From Cyrtodaria siliqua (Eukaryota; Mollusca; Bivalvia; Adapedonta; Hiatellidae), in contig JAWPHD010010953.1 of assembly GCA_037043455.1 (NCBI GenBank), forward strand, positions 1 through 64,000: 64,000 bases of DNA. Direction: 5' to 3'. Positions 55,534 through 64,000 of the stretch are shown here, piece by piece; within the stretch, counting starts at the first letter, position 1, and every line of letters begins with the position of its first letter. A program made the position numbers and the translations under genes. Below the pieces are notes generated by a model. It ran no database searches, was not told the origin of the DNA, and saw only the letters and a list, made by a program, of their open reading frames with translations.

Positions 55534-57869
55534 TATTAACAAAGCATACTTACTTGTGGGCGTATCGTAATGTATAGTTACCTGAATGCAGGTTGGGAAA
55601 CGTGATCATTTCTGCCGTGTATAGAGTTTTTAGAGTGAGTTTCGTACATAAACTACTTCATCCCTGAATAAGTAATGTGTGTGCGTTAGTACCGTATTCA
55701 ATACTCATGTAGAATGTAAGCTTTAGGCGCACTTTACACTAAAAGCTTTTTATCACTGAACATAATTAATAAGGGTCAGTCAAATACTATATTATATTAA
55801 GAGATATAGTGAAGAAAGTGAAAAACAATTGGCGCACGTGACTTAGGCTTTTCTGTGAACCATTCATAAGATTCGTGAGCGGCCAAAAAATACTTGAGCC
55901 ATGTTATATAAAAAGATGCTTGGTGTAAAGATCAGTAACCTATCACATATAAAAGAAACACGCCGTATTGTTTACCTTTGATATTGTCCAACTTATCACA
56001 TTCCTTTGGGAGCAAGTGGAACTAACAATAATCATTTGGTATTAAACATCTACTGACGCACGTGCAAACGACATATAAGGATATATTTGAATGCTATATG
56101 TCGCACACAATTGCGACAATACGCCGTACACATATTCTGTGACAACAAACACTATTCCGTACACCGGCCTTTTAACATAAACCTGATTCTGAAAAATTTA
56201 GACAAACAAAACAGCAAAAATGTTATATTTTAGTAACACAAGCCTCGCTGACTATTTATATGTCGTTATGTAAGATAACTTGTAAATAAAAGACTATTCA
56301 GCGTCAAAAATTAAAGTACCGCCGTCATGATTGATTCACTCTGGAAATTAACCAAGACTGTATTTTCTAGTAATTAGTAAGTTTATGAACAGATAAAATA
56401 CGTGCAAACGTCTTACTATACCCTTTCAGCTCTAGCATTGACGTGTATTCGTTAAGAAATAGATTTTCTGCTGCTCGTTGACGTCTATCTTCTTGATTTT
56501 TTGTATTTTCACCACTTTAGGGGTACCAATATCCGGTGTACGATTACACACGGTGATATTGAAACCTTGTATTTTATACACACCCTATGCTTTAAGGCCT
56601 TTATTGCGCTGTTATGTAGAAGTTTACCTTGATGGTTATCAATCTCAGAGTCGTCAATGACGTCGTCTCGTTCAAAGCAACGTCAGAAATCGATAGTTCA
56701 CAGCAGCGTAATATGTCCATAGTATTTTAAGTCGTAGTTTCAGATTAATTTAAAATAGTTTCCGGATTATTATTTTTTTGTTAAGTTGGTGATTTGGCGG
56801 TTTGACCAATCTAGAGATAAAAAAAACGTAACTTTAATGTTTCATGTGGATAGTTTCAATAATACATATCTTTGTGAGTCTATGCCTTTAAGATTGCGCG
56901 AGTGTATCAGGCAAAATGGTGGATGCAATCGTTATTGATAATCCACCATTTTGCGTCACCATAAGTGAAAATGAAAATATTTATACTCACAACTGATTTT
57001 GTAATCAGGTATTTAACTACAGTATAATCTTTGTGTTGTTTTTTTTCAATGAGGCGTTTTTAAAGTCCTTCAGTATAGTTTGTAATATACTGATGCAGAT
57101 GTCGCTTAAATAGTTCATCGCGATGTTTTTTCTAGGGCCTCTCTTAAAAATACTCATGTGAAATTTAATAATGTAAGGTGGATAATCGCTAAACGACAGT
57201 CTTGGTTCGAAATGAAATGTCTTCCGACACTTTAATGTTGAACCTCAGTGGATTCTAATATGTGTAAACTGTAGTTTCAATAGGAAGAACATCCACAAGT
57301 TCGGCGTACAGTATAGGCCAGATATCGATGCGTATAACTCACATTTTTATCTAGCCTTCGTTCAGGTAACATCGATAAAAATACGACCTCTCATTATGTT
57401 ACATAAAAATCGTCGCCTGAAACGGAGTTTGAACCAGGAACCTCGCGCTTTTATTTTGTCTTTAATATGTAGGTATAGCTATTTGTTGGTACTTTGTAGC
57501 ATTTTATCACTCAATAGGCATTACGCAAGAACTATCGCACTGTAAATTAGTATGTTACCTATGTACAATTACGATTTACACAATTCATTGTCAATAAAGT
57601 AAATGATTACCTGCGTTAAATGTGATCGCTCAAATACCTGATTTCTCGTGAGCTGATGAACATGACATTACCAAAAATGATACGCCTACTAAGTGTCATG
57701 CGATTTACTCATAGTGTCTGTAGCTTTAAACACAAATTAAAAGTGAATAATCCTTCCTTTACAATAAGTGTTGGTCCACAACAATGTATATTTAGGAAAT
57801 GCGACAGTAGCTGAACTTATACAGAAACACGTATACAAATGTTAATTTTGTGTTATGTTTTTTATGTAG

Positions 57870-58007
57870 GCCAAGACTGGGACAGAAGGTGTTGGAGTAT
57901 TCGGTAGCTTGGTAGCTATTGCTTTGACGTCTAAGTCTGGGAAAGTAGTCGTAATATCGGCAGTATTATATGCCAGTTTTAAGATATACCGCCGCATCGT
58001 TGGATGA
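57870..58007 (+). CDS. Host LRAT-domain gene, last exon
   Basis: The exon starts after TTTATGTAG in phase 0 and encodes 45 codons to TGA 58005-58007. It is Gly/Ala/Val-rich with a hydrophobic span (VVVISAVLYASF) and a basic end KIYRRIVG. A C-terminal membrane anchor of this kind is the rule in PLAAT-type enzymes. The splice phase agrees with 49860-49989, supporting one gene. Confidence 0.8.
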   Translation, partial: AKTGTEGVGVFGSLVAIALTSKSGKVVVISAVLYASFKIYRRIVG

Positions 58008-58994
58008 TGGTGATACGTGAACACAGGCAACAAAGAACAAATGAACACGCGCAAGAGTGATTATGGATTCCAAAACGTAACTGCCGCCAAATTAGGAGAA
58101 AGGAATTTTAAAAATAATTCATGAATTTAGTGACATAACAATAAATATATCACCCGTACTTTTCTTCCACCTTGTATTTTGATAATTATTATTGGAAACG
58201 TATATCACCCATTAATAATGTACATGTTGAATTACAATCTGAAAGTGACATTATGAATCATCCGTAAATCCACTATTACCCGACCATACCCTTCACCCCA
58301 CCAGTCAGGTACGTAGCTTGGCATACTCCCTCACTCCCGGGAGTAACTTCGAAAAACAAAACAACGAAAGCAAAAATCCTAAACAGTTGTAAAATGCAAT
58401 AAAACTCATATGGGTCGGGGTACGCATGAAGGGAGTAAGGGTGGGAAATTTGTTATTTTTTGCGAGCATAAAATGTCTATATTCCTGACAAATATCGCTT
58501 GTACTGACACCATTTGGTCCAAAGATAAAACGGGTGAGGTCCCCCCGCCACCCATGACCCCATACCACACACACACACACACGTGCGGAAGTGGGACACC
58601 TACCCCCAAATCCTTCCCCACTTAGAGCTTCGCACCTCGTATTAGGAATATGTTGAAAACATGCCACGCTACGCCCCTGCCAGTCGTTCTTCTTTTGCTT
58701 TGGCAGCATGTAAATACAGGTTAAATGGTCACGTTTTATATTTCGATCGTCAATAATGCCAATCATTCTTAAATCGCCCCAGCGTTATGTAAATTTATCC
58801 ATGTATGTTATTATCAAACGAGGTGAATATAACAAAAAGATATAAAGATACAATTTAACAATATATTAAGTATGTTTTCGCTGTACTATAAATGTTTATT
58901 AAGTCCAGTGTATAAATAATGAAAATGGAATGGGAAAGAATATTCTTTGCTTCTCATTTGTTTCATTACGTTACATAGTAGAAACAATCTAGTT
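58008..58994. other. 3' flank of the LRAT gene, no further gene seen
   Basis: Contains a (CA)n run at 58566-58582 in a C-rich stretch. Long open frames crossing that run on both strands look accidental. Nothing else can be supported. Confidence 0.55.
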
Positions 58995-59380
58995 AATATG
59001 TAAATATCACATCCTCTTGAGGGTGCCAGTGGATATTATCAACCCGAGAATGTAATGTCGAGGTTGACATTATCATTTCGAGGGTTGATAATATCCACTG
59101 GAACCCACAAGGGGATGTGATATTTATTTATTATACCGAACAAATACTCATGTGGGAAATCGCATTAATAAGACATGTCTCTTTGAACATATTTATCATA
59201 GTCAAAACATATGATAATAACAACCTATTTTTAGAACTGAGCTTTTCAAAAAGCTAGCGAGATGTTAGTTTGCGCTATCACCTGCTATGGCGCGTTTAGG
59301 GTGATAGCGCGAAATATCAACCCGGCAGGGTATGGGGATTTTACATGGAGTGTTTACAGTGAGGTATAATAATTGTAAAT
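58995..59380. mobile_element. Foldback/MITE
   Basis: Arms 59001-59045 and 59080-59126 are ~90% complementary (AAATATCACATCC ... GGATGTGATATTT; CCAGTGGATATTATCAACC and its complement). To the right, TTATTATACC (59127-59137) and GGTATAATAA (59365-59374) form another inverted pair enclosing a hairpin with GCGCTATCACC / GGGTGATAGCGC (59270-59310). One composite or two adjacent MITEs; no coding capacity. Confidence 0.75.
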
Positions 59381-59923
59381 ACATAACATTTTAACGGGAC
59401 GCATGGCAGTCTTGGAGTAGTTATCAATCAATCATTACAATTGGAACCGCGATTTACTAATGCAGTATTAATTTTAAATCGCCTTGCGTGTAATTAAATA
59501 AAAGGTACTAAAAGACGGAATTCAATTATTTTCGTTTTTCTGCTTTAGATTTACATGAATGTATTATTATTGCAATACAATTAACAATTAGTTATATGCC
59601 GATCCAATTTGCTTCCAGCTGTTTACTATAATAACGATGTGTCAATATGCAAGCTATGTTATGTAGAAATACTCACGGGAATTGACAAAAATCAAGATTG
59701 CCGTGTGTCTCTTTATTAATAGCATGTGTTTTCTATGGTTTATGTTAATCTAGTTTGTCATAGTTAATGGCTATTTGTTTATCGATGTTAATTTGTCGAA
59801 ATGATTACGTCTTAAAATATATAGAAAAATAGTATGAAATGAGAATTAAGAATTAAATTATAACGTAACATAAGGTGTGATTTCTCTACTGAATGCACGA
59901 ATAATTTCGTACCAAACAACTCA
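59381..59923. other. Intergenic, nothing recognised
   Basis: AT-rich sequence without gene or clear repeat. Confidence 0.5.
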
Positions 59924-60154
59924 ATGATCATATTGTTCACAAGAAGTGCATCCGTCATGGAGAATCAACAACGAAGGCCTATAGAAGAACTTTTTCGAAA
60001 CGTCCCACACCGCACATGGTACGTCATTGTTAGTTACATCCGACGTATGATTACTGCCGTCAATTCACGGACTCAAAGAGAGATGGCAAGTCAGTTCAAT
60101 GTCTCTTTAGGAAAGGTTGATAGAGTTATTTCTAAATTATTAAGGTACATTTGA
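59924..60154 (+). pseudogene. Possible N-terminal DNA-binding piece of a Tc1/mariner-like transposase
   Basis: The 76-codon frame contains a helix-turn-helix-like stretch (TQREMASQFNVSLGKVDRVI, about residues 50-69) preceded by a basic segment. This resembles the paired-like DNA-binding head of Tc1/mariner transposases. The catalytic part is not found next to it. Could be coincidence. Confidence 0.35.
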
Positions 60155-60519
60155 GAAAAAAACATGCAAAGTTCATAAACACAATGGAAGTCAAATACTG
60201 AAGCGACGTTCTCGTGCATGGCGCCTTTAGCGTAACCTAAGTAATGGTAAATGGGAAAACTCAGTGACTACGGACGAGGCAAACTGTTATATGGGTGGCA
60301 GCTACCGTAGGAAGAGGGTGTGCTACCTACGCGACGAAGAATGATTCCCTTTAACCATTTCGATGCTCCCTAGAAGTTTCTTTGACGCGTACATTAAATG
60401 CTATTTCGCCAGGACAGTGCGTCAAGCCAAATAAATGTCCCAGCAAAGTGAAATATGATATAATCCTAATTTGAACTGTTTAGAAAAAAATCATCTAGTA
60501 CCTAAGTAAGTTGTATATT

Positions 60520-60925
60520 AGTCAAACAGACATTTTTAGTGGTAAATATAATTACCTTACTTTTCAAAATCGGTTGAGAAATAAAAAATTCATGCGCGAA
60601 AGCTGTTTTTGGTGAGGCATTTTCAATGCAAAATTCTGCTGCATGAAAAAATTGAAAACACATTTTTTTTAGAATTTGTATCCAAAAATGGTTTTAAACA
60701 GTTGGATATTAATAAAAATTAAAACGTCATGAAAGTTTTATAGCAAAATATAAAGGTTAACTGAAGTTATTTGAAATTTCCTAATTTTTTGCTGGCCCAA
60801 CAATAAGGAATTTACATGGGGAAAAAATCAAAAAATCATTTGGGCTGTAAAATAGTTATTGCTCAACCGATTTTCAGAACTAAGGTATTTGTATTTACCA
60901 CTAAAATGCCAGTTCTAATGATATA
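60520..60925. mobile_element. MITE with ~50-bp imperfect TIRs
   Basis: Left arm about 60532-60577 (CATTTTTAGTGGTAAATATA, TTCAAAATCGGTTGAG) is complementary to the right arm about 60865-60910 (CTCAACCGATTTTCAGAA, TATTTACCACTAAAATG). Interior AT-rich, non-coding. Confidence 0.75.
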
Positions 60926-61339
60926 TAGTTAATGTATGTATTTTTTAAATTGCTCAAGCTACCGCAGAAATACATTTGGCTGAAACAAGCGCCCCACGCA
61001 ATAGTAAAACATATATGGATATACCAGCAAAACTATTACTTATAAGTTGGACACCTCTCGTGTTGTGCTGTGTGTGTTTTATTAATGTCATGTTTATTGA
61101 CGATTGTGTGGATTAAACGTCTCCCTTATCGGTATTTATTTATATATCTACAATCTTGTTTGTATTTATAACCTTTTGTATGTGTGTCATTTGTGTTCTG
61201 TAAAATATAATTATAGTTTTTCAACAAATATGCTGTGTTCCTCTACCTATGTATCTTTCGAAACCTTGTTAATTCTGTGTTGTCAAAAGATAGTTCTTCC
61301 ACATTTCTATCACAGTCTAGAGACTATGGCAATATAGTT

Positions 61340-61790
61340 TATAACACTAAAACGAACATTTGGATACTATTACATAAGTAGATATAAACAGGAAATGTAG
61401 CATTCACAGAGCACAGTCCACCAAAACATGGATACACAACGAACAACAAGTACAAGGAAAAAATAGAAGCAAAGTTTGCGACATCAAAGAAAATGAGGTT
61501 TGACAATAGGGGTACCGCAATGCAGCCAAACCTCACTCTTACCATTCTGTCATCCAAATAAAACGGGGCAGTGAAAATAAAGAGATCTCGCAAGGCAATA
61601 TCATCTGACAAAATATGCTTTATAAGTATAACATAAAGATGATTTTGTATATACGGAAATAAACATACAAAAGCCTCGAAACCCACAAAGCAAGTACTCA
61701 ATGACTTGGCAGAAGCCAGGACAACAAGAAAATAAACCATCTAAGGCACGACGCGACAAGTTTGAAGACAAACATCAAACGTTACTATCA
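61340..61790 (-). repeat. Dispersed repeat family A, reversed copy
   Basis: Read on the minus strand this has GTCGCGTCGTGCCTTAGATG, GCTTCTGCCAAGTCATTGAG, a TTTATTTTCACTGCCCCG block, ATGACAGAATGG and CTACATTTCCTGTTTATA. A 133-codon minus-strand frame inside is part of the repeat. Confidence 0.7.
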
Positions 61791-63279
61791 ATTTCAGGAT
61801 TTAGGTAAACGTCATCATAGGTCCGCAAACTGTCGGGTCATCGCACAATCAAAGAGGAAAGCATAGTTGAAAACTGTAACTGTGTCAAACACTAAGTATG
61901 CAGTACGTTGCAAAATGATAGCGTCATAATCTATTTTGATACATTTTCTAACAAGTGTAATAAAGATTGTATGAAAGAGCGCATGACCTGATGACCAATG
62001 ATCTTACGAAGTTTGTAAATCACATCAGGTTGTGATAGTTCCTGTCGCAGAAGAGTTCTTAAATTACTTTTATATTTTTAAAAATAGATTAGGTTTAGGA
62101 TAATATTGTTACGCGCTACTGGCGTTGAACTATGTCCTACTAATTGCAAGTTTCGATTTGACCGCTGTATGTAGGAAACCGGTTCGTTTGTTTTGAATCT
62201 CTTATAAGATTCTACGGTCAACCTTTAGACAAAGCCTCAAGCTAGGGTTACTTCTAATTTTTCTAATGACGGTAGAACACTAAATAATCAGAGTATTCCA
62301 GGAACAAGTGTCTATTAACAGTTTAACTCTTTTAGTTTGTATAATAATATTAATCATGTATATAAGCATCTATCTCGTTGAACAGGTAAAATAAGTTGTA
62401 TATATATTATTCTCTTCAAAAATGGCCGATTGATATCTATGGAAAAATACATTAAAATATACTTTACAGTGCGCATTCCTTATCGCGCGGGTTGTATTAA
62501 ACGTAACGGATTGTAATTCAAATCCAAATAGCCTTCAGTATTTTTAGTGTTAATTACCAGATCCTAACAATACAAGCTATAAATAGTTTCAATGTAATAT
62601 AATAAACTTTATTTTGAACTGCTATACAACTAAATATATATTCTTTACTTTTAAGTATCTAGTATTACTTCAAGTTGAATGCAAAACATTAATGATGCTT
62701 ACTTCTGATTTGCCTAAGTTTACTATAACCGTGCAGATTGCCAAGAGCAACGATGTGTGCTGTAAGTTTGTTGCTGCAAGAATGATCTCTCGATCAATTT
62801 TCAGGCCTATTTATACTAAATTTGAAGAACGTTCACTTATTTGATCGGAAAATGACCACTGTCGGGTTTTGGTAGTTATTCGACTTTCGATGTTTGGAAA
62901 CTATCAGTTTTCCGCACGATAACGGTAAGGACTATCGGTCAGCCATTTTTGATCCAAAAAATCCAAAATCGATGATATATGGTCAAGTTAATTTTTCAAC
63001 GATGTACGAATTTTAAGCACGAGCAATGTCAACCACATAGTACATGACAGTAATTGAACACTATTGATGTGAACATAATACACTCAGTGCATTTGAAAAC
63101 GCACATCTTTTTGCTGATGAAATTTTTTATGATCCCATAAAGCTACAACAACACAATTTTGTAGTATTCATATATCATCTTTATTTTATTCATTTGCCAA
63201 ATGTCATCAATATCATACAGAAAGTTCATGTATTTTTACTTATTCAAAGTTACCCACTTCATAAACCAAAGTCACAAAG
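61791..63279. other. Intergenic AT-rich region, no gene seen
   Basis: Only short open frames without domain signals. Confidence 0.5.
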
Positions 63280-63281
63280 TT

Positions 63282-63680
63282 AATATCGCGTGTGACCACC
63301 TCGAACCTTTAACAATGCCTGGCACCTTCGTCTCATTGATGCAATTGTTGTGGCTATAGACCTTTGAGGAATATTCCTCCACTCTTCCACTAACGCACAA
63401 TATCCCAGACATGCTCGATTGGCGACATATCCGGAGATAATGATGGCCAATCGAGCATGTCTGGGATATGTTAAAAAGGCGCGTGTATGGGCGTGTTCAT
63501 CTAGCGCAAAATATTGTTGATCTCCGTCGTGAATCAAGGGCACCATAACGCTATTGTTATGCGTTAAAATTGTCACCCTGCATTTTCCGTTACGGTGCCC
63601 AGCGCAGAAATTGTGTTTTTTTTTATCAAGACGTTTTATGTCCAATTCCCCAAAATCGGGGAATGTCATTCCGGACAAAT
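63282..63680 (-). pseudogene. Tc1/mariner-type transposase, C-terminal relic
   Basis: On the minus strand the sequence ends with EWRNIPQRSIATTIASMRRR and RGGHTRY, typical of the C-terminus of Tc1-like transposases. Upstream, in another frame, are LSPDMSPIEHVWD with the catalytic acidic residue of the DDE/D triad (63400-63440) and, further upstream, a degraded DNAxxH region. At least one frameshift near the catalytic site. No 5' half or TIRs seen. Confidence 0.8.
63400..63469. repeat. 24-bp perfect inverted repeat across the transposase active site
   Basis: 63400-63423 (ATATCCCAGACATGCTCG...) and 63446-63469 are exact reverse complements with a 22-nt spacer. The right arm replaces coding sequence that should differ from the left arm. 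Confidence 0.9.
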
Positions 63681-64000
63681 ATGTCCAACCTTTATTTTGA
63701 AAGCCAAATAATTGAAAAAATGCCAAATTCTAATCGTGTAGAGCGTTTGGTCTTTGCAAGAGTTCATTGTTGATTTGTCAAAATCAGAATTTTGTGACCA
63801 TTCTTCAACGATCTGCAGGTCTACGTTAATATTTGACCTTCATACAACTGTGTAATGGACAGACGGATGCTCTGGTACAAACAAAATGAATATTATATGC
63901 CATATTAAATGCTATAAACCCATTTTTGAAACGTCGTGGTGCCCAGATCGAGACTATGGTACCCAAGTCGCGACATGGTGCCCAGTGCAAGTAACATTAA

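Larger units (their letters stand above)
49990..57869 (+). other. Last intron of the LRAT-domain gene (7.9 kb)
   Basis: Bounded by a GTATTA donor and a TTTATGTAG acceptor. It contains repeat families A-D, a tRNA-like fragment, a GTAA microsatellite, a LINE relic and a perfect 58-bp foldback. Between 55534 and 57869 I see only short open frames, a small hairpin near 56912-56957 (GCAAAATGGTGGAT / ATCCACCATTTTGC) and an isolated B-box-like motif near 57428. Confidence 0.75.

Noticed and set aside
58305..58766. 153-codon minus-strand frame and overlapping plus-strand frames
   Set aside because: They cross a CA microsatellite and C-rich runs; no domain, and competing frames are equally long.
61339..61740. 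133-codon minus-strand frame
   Set aside because: Part of repeat family A; the same peptide-like stretch appears near 41515 only because the DNA repeat is shared.

Overview
The window looks like an invertebrate animal genome, most likely a mollusc and probably a bivalve. It is AT-rich, gene-poor and repeat-dense. It contains a tRNA-derived SINE with the 3' body familiar from molluscs, decayed LINE, Penelope-like and Tc1/mariner copies, several foldback elements, and one split host gene with kilobase introns. The species call is inference from remembered repeat families; no search was possible.

Layout. (1) Positions 1-22219 are the right part of a very homogeneous satellite with a 979-bp monomer, itself partly built of six subrepeats of about 51 bp. 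Six monomers toward the right end carry a ~445-bp MITE-like insert flanked by TTAA. It always sits at the same site, so it inserted once and was then amplified with the satellite. The array ends exactly at the outer end of the last insert. (2) Positions 22220-24951 are non-coding with a retroelement fragment. (3) Positions 24958-40053 are one complete Polinton/Maverick element of 15,096 bp with ~650-bp terminal inverted repeats (TIRs) and a 6-bp target duplication (TAAAGC). It sits inside a decayed reverse-transcriptase gene whose two halves flank it. (4) Positions 40060-44750 are retroelement and SINE debris. (5) Positions 44757-58007 hold three exons of a host LRAT-domain gene (PLAAT/H-REV107-like), with introns full of repeats: a LINE relic, a perfect 58-bp foldback and a duplicated palindrome. 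(6) Positions 58008-64000 are intergenic with MITEs, a retroelement fragment and a Tc1-like transposase relic.

The Polinton carries a protein-primed-type DNA polymerase B, a retroviral-type integrase, an A32-like packaging ATPase, a candidate double jelly-roll major capsid protein, a candidate penton, a candidate fibre/spike protein and several conserved membrane or coiled-coil proteins. That is a virion-type gene set (adintovirus-like) with tight spacing and short TATA-like promoters just before many start codons. I found no adenain-like protease. Most long genes are broken: I count nine in-frame nonsense codons and nine frameshifts, most of the frameshifts in or beside homopolymers. Six small or mid-size genes look intact.

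The most unusual points are the ends and the polymerase. Each TIR ends in a long imperfect hairpin, followed by a short hairpin whose 3-nt loop is inverted between the two TIRs, as expected if that hairpin flips during replication. A complete zinc-ribbon-like ORF and the 5' end of polB lie inside the TIR. In polB a segment of about 37 codons downstream of the catalytic YTDTDS motif is repeated five times, always in frame. No restored or joined protein is given for any broken viral-type gene.
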